A stretch of DNA of 64,000 bases, from assembly GCA_963708895.1 (NCBI GenBank), contig CAVPUE010000002.1:1-64000 (forward strand), written 5' to 3'. The position numbers and the translations under genes are program-made. Positions within the stretch are counted from its first letter, which is position 1; each line of letters opens with the position of its first letter. The stretch is from Bacillus_BD sp963708895 (lineage in GTDB: Bacteria; Bacillota; Bacilli; Bacillales; Cytobacillaceae). A model generated the notes under the pieces. That model was not told where the DNA came from. It saw only the letters and a list, made by a program, of their open reading frames with translations, and ran no database searches. Shown here in pieces: positions 29,060 through 37,235 of the stretch.

Positions 29060-29284
29060 ATGCTAGGATTATTAAAAATGGGAGAAAAAGGGAAAATCAT
29101 TAATCTATCTAGAGTAGACAGACTTGTAAAAAGAAGATTGCTTGATTTAGGAATTACAGAGGGTAGTGAAGTTTGTATTAAAGGCATTATGCCCTTTGGT
29201 GGACCGATGATGCTTGAGTCCTATGGACAGTGTGTAGGACTGCGTAGAAAAGAAGCTCTACAGATAGAAGTGGAGAAAATATAA
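29060..29284 (+). CDS. feoA: Ferrous iron transport protein FeoA
   Basis: 74-residue SH3-like FeoA with RRLLDLGITEGSEV and a C-terminal GLRRKEALQIEV strand. It is a cytoplasmic partner of the FeoB permease. The start is uncertain among GTG 29051, ATG 29054 and ATG 29060. The last gives the usual FeoA length, with GGGTGAT as a possible ribosome site. Its stop overlaps the feoB start by one base, so the operon structure is retained although feoB is broken. A Fur box precedes it. Confidence 0.85.
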   Translation: MLGLLKMGEKGKIINLSRVDRLVKRRLLDLGITEGSEVCIKGIMPFGGPMMLESYGQCVGLRRKEALQIEVEKI

Positions 29285-30127
29285 TGGAAATAGCACTTCT
29301 AGGTAATCCCAATACAGGGAAAACATCACTTTTTAATCATCTGACAGGCTCGTATGAATATGTAGGTAATTGGAGCGGTGTTACAGTTGAAAAAAAGGTT
29401 GGATTATTTAAAAATAAAGTGGATCAATTGATTGACCTACCCGGAATATATTCGTTAAGTCCACTTTCCAAAGATGAAGGAGTTGTTACACAATTTTTTC
29501 TTAATGACTATGTGGATAAGTTATTAAACATTCTTGACGCATCACAATTAAAAAGAAATCTGCATCTTACTATACAAATACTTGAATATGAGAAACCAGT
29601 CGTCATTGGATTGAATATGGTTGATGTGGCTAAAAAAAGAGGAATTGAAATTGATGTCGAACGCTTATCAGCTTTACTTGGGATTACGGTCATTCCAATC
29701 GTTGCTAGATCTGGAAAAGGTTGTGATCTATTAGCTAGATGATAACTGAAAATCACGAAGGTAGTACGAACCAACATTTAATTGATTATGGAAAAGTCAT
29801 GGACGAAGCAGTTGAAAAACTCCAAATGCTACTGAAGAAAGTAAAGCGCTTCCAACAAGGTGGTTAACCCTACAATTATTTGAGGGAAATCTATATGTTA
29901 AGAATTATCTTTCAGGGTTAATAGATGGCGAGGTACTAACAAGCTATATCCATGAAATCGAAGAAAAAGTGATTCAAATTGAGGGTGTTCAATCTACCGA
30001 GCAATTTATTTATCAACAAAGGCGAGAATTTATTGATGATTTGCTTGAAAAAGTGATAATAACAAGTAATCCTCATAAAGTTCCCTTAACAGAAAAATTG
30101 GATAAGATTGTAACAAATCGTATATGA
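29284..30127 (+). pseudogene. feoB: Ferrous iron transporter FeoB remnant: G domain kept, membrane domain deleted
   Basis: Residues 1-153 are an intact FeoB G domain: G1 GNPNTGKTSLFNHL, G2 region VTVEKKVG, G3 DLPGIYSL, G4 NMVD. A missing base near 29737 and another near 29815 shift the frame. Stitching the pieces recovers the linker and helical region (ALPTRWLTLQLFEGN ... LTEKLDKIVTNR). At ~30120 the homology stops exactly where the first membrane helix should begin, and the next gene follows at once. A full FeoB is about 660 residues, so roughly 1.2 kb encoding the whole iron channel is missing. It cannot transport iron. Confidence 0.88.
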
Positions 30128-30270
30128 TGATTGCAAATATTGTAATCGGTACAGCTATTTTCGGTTATGCGGGTTGGGCATTGTTTCGTCATGTAAAGAA
30201 ATCAAAACAAGGTAAATGTGCGGCATGTAGTAGTAAATCATCATGTTCAAGTGAAGGGTTCAGAAAGTAA
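30124..30270 (+). CDS. FeoB-associated Cys-rich membrane protein
   Basis: 48 residues. An N-terminal helix (IANIVIGTAIFGYAGWALF) is followed by a basic segment and a cysteine cluster, CAAC-n5-C. This is the pattern of the small FeoB-associated protein that follows feoB in many Firmicutes. It begins at the deletion junction of feoB, so its own ribosome site appears to be lost: no GGAGG-like sequence precedes the ATG. It is probably no longer well translated. Confidence 0.65.
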   Translation: MMIANIVIGTAIFGYAGWALFRHVKKSKQGKCAACSSKSSCSSEGFRK

Positions 30271-30291
30271 TTACCATCATTTTCCTATAAG

Positions 30292-30320
30292 AAAGCCCCC
30301 CTAAATTTTAGGGAGGCTTT
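30292..30320. terminator. Hairpin between the converging feo and SASP genes
   Basis: AAAGCC.CCCTAAA / TTTAGGG.GGCTTT stem with a very small loop. The A/T arms suit termination on both strands. Confidence 0.6.
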
Positions 30321-30358
30321 AGCCATATTTATAAAATTGTTTTTCTTTAAAGAGTTAC

Positions 30359-30559
30359 TTAACGAATACCGCCAAGAGATTGTTCAGCCATTTGAACAAG
30401 GCGTTTTGTGATTTCTCCTCCAACAGATCCGTTGGCACGAGATGTAGTTTCTGCTCCTAGGTTAACACCAAACTCATTTGCAATTTCATACTTCATTTGC
30501 TCTAAAGCTTGTTCTACTCCAGGTACTAATAATTGGTTTGAAGAATTGTTGTTAGGCAT
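30359..30559 (-). CDS. Alpha/beta-type small acid-soluble spore protein
   Basis: 66-residue SASP. It has the GPR protease site EIANEFGV and both conserved DNA-binding blocks (LGAETTSRANGSVGGEITKRLV). These proteins saturate spore DNA, protect it from UV and are degraded at germination. ATG 30559 is chosen, with GAAGGAGAG upstream; a longer in-frame extension lacks homology. Its place before the yheB region matches B. subtilis sspB. Expression is expected in the forespore, but I see no convincing SigG boxes. Confidence 0.95.
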   Translation of the reverse strand: MPNNNSSNQLLVPGVEQALEQMKYEIANEFGVNLGAETTSRANGSVGGEITKRLVQMAEQSLGGIR

Positions 30560-30899
30560 TGATGTGCACTCTCCTTCAGGTTTTTTTATTGGTGGACTAT
30601 TTTGGGATTGAACCAAATCTGGATGTTGTGATCCATGCAACCATGCATAGTCCGTTTAGTAAGAAGAATAGTTTGCTGTAAACTTTGCTGTCGTTTGCTT
30701 AACTAGATGTTTTTTTCTTTTTTGTTTTTTGGTGGTTGTTGCTTTGTAGTCATTATTATGATTAAAAATAGAAATCTTATTCGCTGATAACTTGCGGTAA
30801 TTATTTCCTTTTTTTAAGCCTTTATTTTATTGCGTAAGAGTAAAAAGAATCAAGGTGCTCACAGAAAACGTGAGACACCTTAACAAAAGCAAAACAGCC
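30560..30899. other. Gene-free region between the SASP gene and the 56-residue gene
   Basis: AT-rich with no open frame I can support. It contains a hairpin AAGGTG.CTCAC / GTGAG.CACCTT at 30852-30881, placed as the terminator of the minus-strand 56-residue gene, and the SASP promoter region near 30600-30700. Confidence 0.4.
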
Positions 30900-31070
30900 T
30901 TATTGATTAGGTGGTGTTTCTTGATCAAGATCACGGGCTTCCTCAATATTTGTACTGTCTTCTCGCATATGAACAGAACCGCCAGATAAACCTTCATTGA
31001 TCATACGGTCAACATCTAGGAATACATGATCTCTTCCCTCATGATTTAAATCTGCTTTTACCTTTTTCAT
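30900..31070 (-). CDS. Conserved-looking 56-residue soluble protein
   Basis: Starts at ATG 31070 with AAAGGGG nine bases upstream and ends at 30900 just before a hairpin terminator. The product is highly acidic and hydrophilic, with a central VFLDVDRMINEGLSGGSVH block and no membrane segment or cysteines. I do not recognise the family by name. The clean ribosome site, terminator and biased composition support a real gene. Its place between an SASP gene and yheB suggests a spore-related role, but that is inference. Confidence 0.65.
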   Translation of the reverse strand: MKKVKADLNHEGRDHVFLDVDRMINEGLSGGSVHMREDSTNIEEARDLDQETPPNQ

Positions 31071-31107
31071 CAAAATAATCCCCTTTCATAACGTATCTAT
31101 CTATAGT

Positions 31108-31136
31108 TTGACAAAATACAGACAAAGGCATACAAA
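31108..31136 (+). promoter_or_regulatory. Possible SigA promoter of yheBA
   Basis: Perfect -35 TTGACA (31108-31113), a 17-bp spacer and -10 TACAAA (31131-31136; 4 of 6). It lies ~110 bases before yheB. Confidence 0.4.
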
Positions 31137-31245
31137 TTGTTTTGTCATGATTTAGGAATGTTTCTTTAAAACAATATTTGCCAGTGTTTGGATGCAACTT
31201 TATAATATAATAAGAAGTCAGTTGATGAAAGGTAGATTAAAATAC

Positions 31246-32379
31246 ATGGAAGCATTTCTTACGATTTTATTTATGATAATAGTCGGTGCGATTATCGGTG
31301 GTGTTACGAATTCATTAGCCATAAAAATGTTATTCCGCCCCTATAATCCGATCTATATTCGTAATTGGCGATTACCGTTTACACCGGGATTAATTCCAAA
31401 ACGGCGAAAGGATTTAGCCGTTCAATTAGGAAAATTAGTTGTAAATTATTTACTAACGCCAGAAAGTTTTCAAAAAAAGCTTAGGGGTAAAGATTTACAA
31501 AACGATTTAACGAAATACATTGAAAATGTACTTTTGAACACTTTGAACTCTGAAAAAACGGTTAATGACTTATTACAAGGCTGGGGAATTTCAGATGGCC
31601 AGGAAAAGTTACAGTCAAAAATCAATTTATTCGTACAAAGTAAATATGACCAATTGATGGATGAATACCGTCAACAATCTGTAAGAGAACTTTTACCATC
31701 ACAAATAAAAACAGCTATTGATAACAAATTTCCACTTATGAGTGCTTTCATACTTCAAAAAGGCATTGATTATTTTTCAAGTGATGAGGGAAAATATCGT
31801 ATTGAAAAATTATTGGATGATTTCGTACAAAACCGAGGCGGTATGTTAAAAAATATGTTGCAAATGGTAGTAGGAAATGTCAATCTGACTGATAAAATTC
31901 AGCCAGAAATCATAAAATTTTTAAATAATAAAGGGACGGAAGAATTGCTAACAAGCTTGCTAAAAACAGAATGGGAAAAGATTCTTGACTGGCAAGCTGA
32001 AAAATTGGAAGAAAAATTCGATAAACAAAGCATGATTAACATGTTACAAAAGAATATCCACAAAATGATCAGGTTGGAAAAATGGATGAATACTCCACTC
32101 AGTCAATTAACAGTGACACTTCAAGAGCCAATCATAAAAGTAATTCCAAAAGGTGTAGAAAAAATTTGTGAATGGCTATCAACAGAAGTAGAAGGAATCA
32201 TGGAGAAATTAAAGCTTGCAGAAATTGTCAGAGCTCAAGTTGAATTATTCCCGATTGAACGTCTTGAACAAATGCTTCTTTCAATCATAAGCAGCGAGTT
32301 AAAACTGATTACTTATTTAGGAGCCTTACTCGGAGGGTTGATCGGTGTTTTTCAGGGAATCATTGCCGTTCTATTTTAG
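31246..32379 (+). CDS. yheB: DUF445 membrane protein YheB
   Basis: About 377 residues. An N-terminal membrane helix with GAIIGGVTNSLAIKMLFRPY, then FTPGLIPKRRKDLA, are the DUF445 signatures. A long amphipathic helical middle follows, with a C-terminal hydrophobic anchor (LGALLGGLIGVFQGIIAVLF). B. subtilis YheB is a spore-associated membrane protein of unknown activity. The start at 31246 matches the homologue; in-frame ATGs at 31225 and earlier cannot be excluded. Confidence 0.9.
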   Translation: MEAFLTILFMIIVGAIIGGVTNSLAIKMLFRPYNPIYIRNWRLPFTPGLIPKRRKDLAVQLGKLVVNYLLTPESFQKKLRGKDLQNDLTKYIENVLLNTLNSEKTVNDLLQGWGISDGQEKLQSKINLFVQSKYDQLMDEYRQQSVRELLPSQIKTAIDNKFPLMSAFILQKGIDYFSSDEGKYRIEKLLDDFVQNRGGMLKNMLQMVVGNVNLTDKIQPEIIKFLNNKGTEELLTSLLKTEWEKILDWQAEKLEEKFDKQSMINMLQKNIHKMIRLEKWMNTPLSQLTVTLQEPIIKVIPKGVEKICEWLSTEVEGIMEKLKLAEIVRAQVELFPIERLEQMLLSIISSELKLITYLGALLGGLIGVFQGIIAVLF

Positions 32380-32461
32380 AGGTTGAAAGTGGAAATAACA
32401 CCCATAGTTTGGTATAGTTTGTTGTAGTAAATCAACTGTCAAAATTACAAGGAGTGGAAGA

Positions 32462-32815
32462 ATGACTGTATCTGTCAATGAAAGTGCGAATCAACTGGGA
32501 ATTGCCCTTCAAAATAGTGAAGAATATCAAGTATTAAAGGGTGTTTATCAAGAAGTGAATTCAGATTCAGAAGCAAAAGTTCTTTTTGAAAAATTCCGCA
32601 ACATGCAATTACAAATGCAAGAAAAACAAATGAATGGTCAAGAAATTGGTCAAGAGGAAATTGCTCAAGCGCAAATCATTGTGGCTGATGTACAAAAGAA
32701 CGAAAAAATTTCTAATTTAATGGTTGCTGAAGAAAAAATGAACAATTTGATCGTTGGAGTGAATCAAATCGTTTTAAAGCCACTTGAAGATTTATACAAT
32801 ACAATGACAAACTAA
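32462..32815 (+). CDS. yheA: YheA (YlbF/YmcA-like protein)
   Basis: 117 residues, entirely helical and Gln/Glu-rich, with the YlbF/YheA pattern (ALQNSEEYQVLKGVYQEVN, FRNMQLQMQEKQ). Relatives YlbF and YmcA form a complex that stimulates RNase Y and development; YheA itself is uncharacterised. AAGGAGTGG precedes the ATG. It sits after yheB as in B. subtilis and is followed by a terminator. Confidence 0.92.
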   Translation: MTVSVNESANQLGIALQNSEEYQVLKGVYQEVNSDSEAKVLFEKFRNMQLQMQEKQMNGQEIGQEEIAQAQIIVADVQKNEKISNLMVAEEKMNNLIVGVNQIVLKPLEDLYNTMTN

Positions 32816-32824
32816 TGAACGAAG

Positions 32825-32855
32825 GAAGATCTTTTCAAAAAGGTCTTCTTTTTTT
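32825..32855 (+). terminator. Rho-independent terminator after yheA
   Basis: GAAGATC / GGTCTTC stem followed by seven T. Confidence 0.85.
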
Positions 32856-32954
32856 CGTGTTAATTTTGAAAATCAGGCAAAAGTTCTAATCTGTTGAAAA
32901 ATTCCATAGTCTTTAATAGGGAATCATTTCATCAAGATTAGGGGGCAAAGAGAT

Positions 32955-33821
32955 ATGATCTATCGAATGCTTGCGATAAATATTGATGGTACACTACTAC
33001 AATCAAATGGGAAACTCCATAAGTCAACGAAAGAAGCGATTGAATATGTTCAACAAAAAGGTATTTACGTCACGCTGGTTACATCTCGAACATTTCCTTC
33101 AGCCAAAAAAGTCGCAAAGGCATTAAAGCTTCAAACTAATTTAATTACCCATAAAGGAGCATATATAGCAAAAGATATCGAAAGACCTGTTCATTCATCC
33201 AGAATCAATGATCATATTTCCTATGATTTGGTTCGTTTACTGGAAGGTTTTCCTTGTCAAATTCGTTTAGTTCATGAACATTTTTCACTTGCAAATAAGT
33301 ATAAGTTAAACCATAAATTGCTATCCAAAACAGTCTTTACTACAGGAGATCCGATTGCTTATTCGCAACAGTTTGTTGATTCTATTGGTGATACAATTGC
33401 AGACGAACCAGCAAATCCATTGAGTATAGAAGTTTATTTTGAATATAAAGAGGATTTAAAAGATGTCCAAGAAGCGATTGGAAAAATGTATCATGAAGTG
33501 GAATGCCTTCCATCGAATGAATTAAGGCTTGATATTGTTCCAGCAGGTGTTTCAAAGTTAACGGGATTACTTTATCTTGCAGAAAGACTTGGCATTTCAA
33601 GAAACCAAATCGTTTATATTGGTGATGCTCTAGACGATATCGAATTAATCCATGGAGCAGGACTTGGAGTTGCGATGGGGAATGCACCATTTGAAGTAAA
33701 ACGGGCAGCAGATTGGATTACCCGCTCACAAAATCAACATGGTGTAGCTTACGTCGTGAAAGAGCATTTCAGAAAGCAGCCGCAAATTGAGTTTTTACGG
33801 AAGTTAAATATTATTAAATAA
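32955..33821 (+). CDS. yhaX: HAD-superfamily Cof-type hydrolase YhaX
   Basis: 288 residues, same length as B. subtilis YhaX. HAD motif I is INIDGTLL (an Asn replaces the usual nucleophilic first Asp, so it reads N-x-D), motif II is VTSRTF, and motif IV is IGDALDDIELI. The C2B cap lies between. Cof-type enzymes dephosphorylate sugar phosphates or nucleotides. The changed nucleophile deserves checking, since it could mean reduced catalysis. YhaX is a SigE-dependent sporulation protein in B. subtilis. Ribosome site AGGGGGC. Confidence 0.88.
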   Translation: MIYRMLAINIDGTLLQSNGKLHKSTKEAIEYVQQKGIYVTLVTSRTFPSAKKVAKALKLQTNLITHKGAYIAKDIERPVHSSRINDHISYDLVRLLEGFPCQIRLVHEHFSLANKYKLNHKLLSKTVFTTGDPIAYSQQFVDSIGDTIADEPANPLSIEVYFEYKEDLKDVQEAIGKMYHEVECLPSNELRLDIVPAGVSKLTGLLYLAERLGISRNQIVYIGDALDDIELIHGAGLGVAMGNAPFEVKRAADWITRSQNQHGVAYVVKEHFRKQPQIEFLRKLNIIK

Positions 33822-33839
33822 TTCCATATGTTAAATAAG

Positions 33840-33880
33840 CTCCCTAATCAAGTTCATTCTTTGTTTAGGGGGTTTTAAAA
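33840..33880 (+). terminator. Probable terminator after yhaX
   Basis: CTCCCTAA / TTTAGGGGG arms with a long loop and following TTTT. Confidence 0.55.
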
Positions 33881-33981
33881 TGCTGAAATATTAAATTATT
33901 TAGAAAATATAAACAAAAGGTTCACCTAACCATGTTATGATAGAACTAGTTATGTCTAAGATATAGAGGAGGAGACTGGGG

Positions 33982-34774
33982 ATGCCTGTCAATTTTCTGA
34001 AAAATTCGGTTCGGGTTGAAGTGAATCACCGTGTGGCAAAAATAGAATTGGATAATCCCAATGTTTTACACGGTATAAAAAAGGAAATGATAAAGGAACT
34101 TATACAGAATTTTAAGGAAATTAGTATTTCGGATGATATTCAGATCGTGATTTTAACGGGAAAAGAAGGGGCATTTTATACAGATCTTAGCAGCAGTATT
34201 TTAAATGAAACTAAAAAATGAAAGCGATTTCTACTATACGATGGATTTAATCAATGAATTAATTACAACCGTCTATAGTATGCCGAAATTAACGATTACT
34301 GGAATCAATGGAAGTGCCTCAGGTCTTGGAATGAGTTTAGCTCTAGCTACAGATCATGTCTTAGTTGGTGAGACAGGTCAATTAAATATGAATACAATGA
34401 AGCTAGGATTAATTCCAATTGGTGGAGCGCATTTCTTTCTAGCAAGAAGGTTGGGTGAAGATAAGGCAAAGCACTTGATTTGGAATGCGAAAACATTAAC
34501 TGCATTGGAATCATTACAATTAGGTTTAATCAATGAAATAACGCAAGGTGACATCCAACAGGCGATGGATCAGAAGGTTCATCAATGGATTCAAAGTCCA
34601 GTCCAAGCAATGATTAAGACTAAAATGATTTTAGGTGAAAAAAATCGTCCCCAATTATTAAAAGTACTCGAACTTGAAAAGTTTGCACAATATCGAATGC
34701 ATCAAACAGAGGATTTCCAAGAGGGCTGTCAAGCATTGCATGAAAACCGAAAGCCAAATTTTATCGGAAAATGA
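33982..34774 (+). CDS. yhaR: Enoyl-CoA hydratase/isomerase family protein YhaR (frameshifted in this sequence)
   Basis: Crotonase-fold protein. The N-terminal strand-helix part (VAKIELDNPNV, IVILTGKEGAFY) is in one frame; the GINGSASGLGMSLALATDHVL oxyanion-hole region and C-terminus are in the next. The break is in an A6 run at 34213-34218; one A fewer gives KNESDFYYTMDL and a 263-residue protein. The first part lacks the usual ALN-x-P signature (NPNVLHGIK instead). The ATG at 33982 follows GGAGGAG. It precedes yhaQP as in B. subtilis, but hemZ is absent. Confidence 0.85.
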
Positions 34775-34831
34775 AAATGCTTTGCTTAACTTCATTTTGA
34801 TTTAGCTATTTAACATCTTCTATTATTGGAG

Positions 34832-34863
34832 AGGGGACTCTGAAGTTTAATGAGTCTTTTTTT
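34832..34863 (+). terminator. Terminator after yhaR
   Basis: GACTC / GAGTC stem followed by a run of seven T. Confidence 0.65.
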
Positions 34864-34959
34864 GTTATAATTGTAAAGTATTTGTTAAAAAGTTAATATT
34901 ATTGCTTAATAGTTTGGTTATATCCTTTAGAATTGATAAGGAGCAAAGGAGGAGAAAGT

Positions 34960-35859
34960 ATGGTTTTAGAAATAAAAGATGTAACAAAAAGATTTGGAAG
35001 TTTTACAGCTGTAGATCATCTATCCATCTCCATTCCTGAAAAAGAAATGTTTGGGTTTTTGGGAGCGAATGGAGCAGGAAAAACAACGATGTTTCGAATG
35101 ATTTTGGGATTAATGACCCCAACTAGTGGGAGTATTACTTGGGATGGGAAAAAAATTGATTATTCCACAAGTCGAATGATTGGGTATCTCCCAGAAGAAC
35201 GAGGATTATATCCCAAATTAAAGGTTCGAGATCAACTTGTCTATTTAGCGCGATTACGAGGAATGAATAAAAGTGATGCTACGAGAGAGTTGGAATATTG
35301 GCTATCAAGATTTAAAGTACCCCAATATATCGACAAAAAGGTAGAAGAGCTATCTAAAGGAAATCAACAAAAAATCCAATTTATTGTAGCTGTGTTACAT
35401 AAACCTAAATTGTTGATTCTTGACGAACCCTTCAGTGGTTTAGATCCGGTTAATGTTGAACAATTAAAAGAAGCGGTTATAGAGTTAAAGGAAAAGGGGA
35501 CGACGATTGTTTTTTCAAGTCACCGTATGGAGCATGTGGAAGAAATGTGTGAACATCTTTGTATCATGCATAAAGGAAGACCTGTTGTCCACGGGGCACT
35601 GAAAGAGATCAAACGGGCATATGGGAAAAAGAATTTAGTGATTCATGCTGATTTTGATTTAGGTGAATTAACCCGTTTTCCTGGGGTAATCCATGGTAAG
35701 ACAACGACTGAAGGTGTTTCGTTACAAATTGAGAAAGAGCTAATCGCTTCGGATATTTTAAAAGCAATAGTCAATAAGGGGTTTATTTCAAAGTTTGAGC
35801 TAGAAGAGCCTTCATTAAATGACATCTTTATTGAGAAGGTGGGTGCAGCATATGAATAA
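34960..35859 (+). CDS. yhaQ: ABC transporter ATP-binding protein YhaQ (NatA-like)
   Basis: 299 residues. Walker A is GANGAGKTT, the signature ELSKGNQQK, and Walker B LLILDEPFSGLDPVN. A C-terminal extension of ~80 residues follows, as in Na+/drug exporters of the NatA type. ATG 34960 is used because AAAGGAGGAG precedes it. It overlaps yhaP by eight bases and forms an export complex with it. Confidence 0.93.
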   Translation: MVLEIKDVTKRFGSFTAVDHLSISIPEKEMFGFLGANGAGKTTMFRMILGLMTPTSGSITWDGKKIDYSTSRMIGYLPEERGLYPKLKVRDQLVYLARLRGMNKSDATRELEYWLSRFKVPQYIDKKVEELSKGNQQKIQFIVAVLHKPKLLILDEPFSGLDPVNVEQLKEAVIELKEKGTTIVFSSHRMEHVEEMCEHLCIMHKGRPVVHGALKEIKRAYGKKNLVIHADFDLGELTRFPGVIHGKTTTEGVSLQIEKELIASDILKAIVNKGFISKFELEEPSLNDIFIEKVGAAYE

Positions 35860-37102
35860 TTTTTGGATTGTTTTATTCCATACATATACAAGCAAACTTA
35901 AAACAAAGTCTTTTATTTTAACAACGGTTATTACAGCTATTCTATTAATTGGTTTAACAAATATGACAAATATTATTGAATATTTTACTGGTGACGATCA
36001 TGAAAAGGTTGCGGTTATGGATGAAACCGGTGAACTACTTCCAGCTTTTGAAGCACAGTTGAAAACCGTTAACGATGAGCTAGGGATTGAGCCTTATACG
36101 GGATCACAAGCAGAAGCGGAAGAAGAGGTTGAAAATGAGGTTTATAAAGGTTTGTTGATCATTGATTATGATAAAGAAGGTCTACCAATTGCAACCTATA
36201 AATCATTAAGTGTAGCGGATTATGAAATTCCGATGCATTTGGAAATGGCTTTACAAGGAATTAAAGGGCAAATAGCTGCTTCCAAGCTTCAGCTAACACC
36301 TGATCAGCTTTCAAAGTTATCAGAACCTGTCCAATTTGAACGAGTCGCTTTAAAAGAAAATGCAAAAACACAGGAAGAATTAAGTGAAGCGAGGGGACTT
36401 GTGTATGTCTTGCTCTTTGTCATCTATTTTGCGGTTATTATGTATGCAAATATGATTGCCATGGAGGTTGCCACCGAGAAATCTTCTCGTGTCATGGAGA
36501 TCTTAATTTCAAGTGTTTCACCCATTAAACAAATGTTTGGAAAGATTTTAGGGATTGCGTTACTAAGCCTAACGCAAATGGCTTTCCTCTTAGGGGTTGG
36601 TTATTACTTTGTAAAAAGAAATTTAGAATCGTTGGAAGGTGGGTTTTTTGAGTTTTTAGGATTCCAGAATATCCCTGTTTCAACGGTTATTTATGCGATT
36701 ATCTTCTTCCTTCTTGGGTATTTCTTGTATGCAACACTTGCTGCTTTTCTCGGATCGCTTGTCAGCAGAATCGAAGATGTTAATCAAATGATTACACCGA
36801 TGACAATGCTCGTCATAGCAGGTTTTATGATTGCCATGTTTGGATTAAATCAGCCTGATACAACCTTTATGACGATTAGCTCCTATATTCCATTTTTTAC
36901 ACCAATGCTCATGTTTATGCGTGTAGGGATGCTCGAACTGCCGGTATGGGAACCGATACTAGGGATTGCAATCTTAATTGCATCAATAGTGGTCCTTGCT
37001 ATTTTTGGTGCTAGAGTATATAAAGGTGGAGTTTTAATGTATGGGAAATCCAATTCCTTTAAAGATATTAAAAAAGCCTTACAACTGACAAAAGAAAAAT
37101 AG
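35852..37102 (+). CDS. yhaP: ABC transporter permease YhaP (NatB-like)
   Basis: 416 residues. One N-terminal membrane helix, a ~150-residue extracytoplasmic domain (about 45-185), and then five or six membrane helices in the ABC-2 arrangement with the cytoplasmic VMEILISSVSPIKQMFGKILG loop. It is the permease partner of YhaQ; the substrate is unproven (sodium or a peptide/antibiotic by family). The ATG at 35852 has AGGTGGG upstream and lies inside yhaQ, so translation is coupled. Confidence 0.9.
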   Translation: MNNFWIVLFHTYTSKLKTKSFILTTVITAILLIGLTNMTNIIEYFTGDDHEKVAVMDETGELLPAFEAQLKTVNDELGIEPYTGSQAEAEEEVENEVYKGLLIIDYDKEGLPIATYKSLSVADYEIPMHLEMALQGIKGQIAASKLQLTPDQLSKLSEPVQFERVALKENAKTQEELSEARGLVYVLLFVIYFAVIMYANMIAMEVATEKSSRVMEILISSVSPIKQMFGKILGIALLSLTQMAFLLGVGYYFVKRNLESLEGGFFEFLGFQNIPVSTVIYAIIFFLLGYFLYATLAAFLGSLVSRIEDVNQMITPMTMLVIAGFMIAMFGLNQPDTTFMTISSYIPFFTPMLMFMRVGMLELPVWEPILGIAILIASIVVLAIFGARVYKGGVLMYGKSNSFKDIKKALQLTKEK

Positions 37103-37116
37103 TTTTTACTGGTATA

Positions 37117-37149
37117 GGTCTCCTCTTTTAAAAAAGGGTAGACCTTTTA
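37117..37149 (+). terminator. Terminator after yhaQP
   Basis: AGGTCT.C / GG.AGACCT stem with an A/T-rich loop, followed by TTTT. Confidence 0.65.
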
Positions 37150-37235
37150 GTATGAGAACGTGCATTCGGAGTATATAGATGGTAAAATAAACCTAATTCA
37201 ACTCCGATCTGGAGATAAATGAGTGGAGTGTAGCA

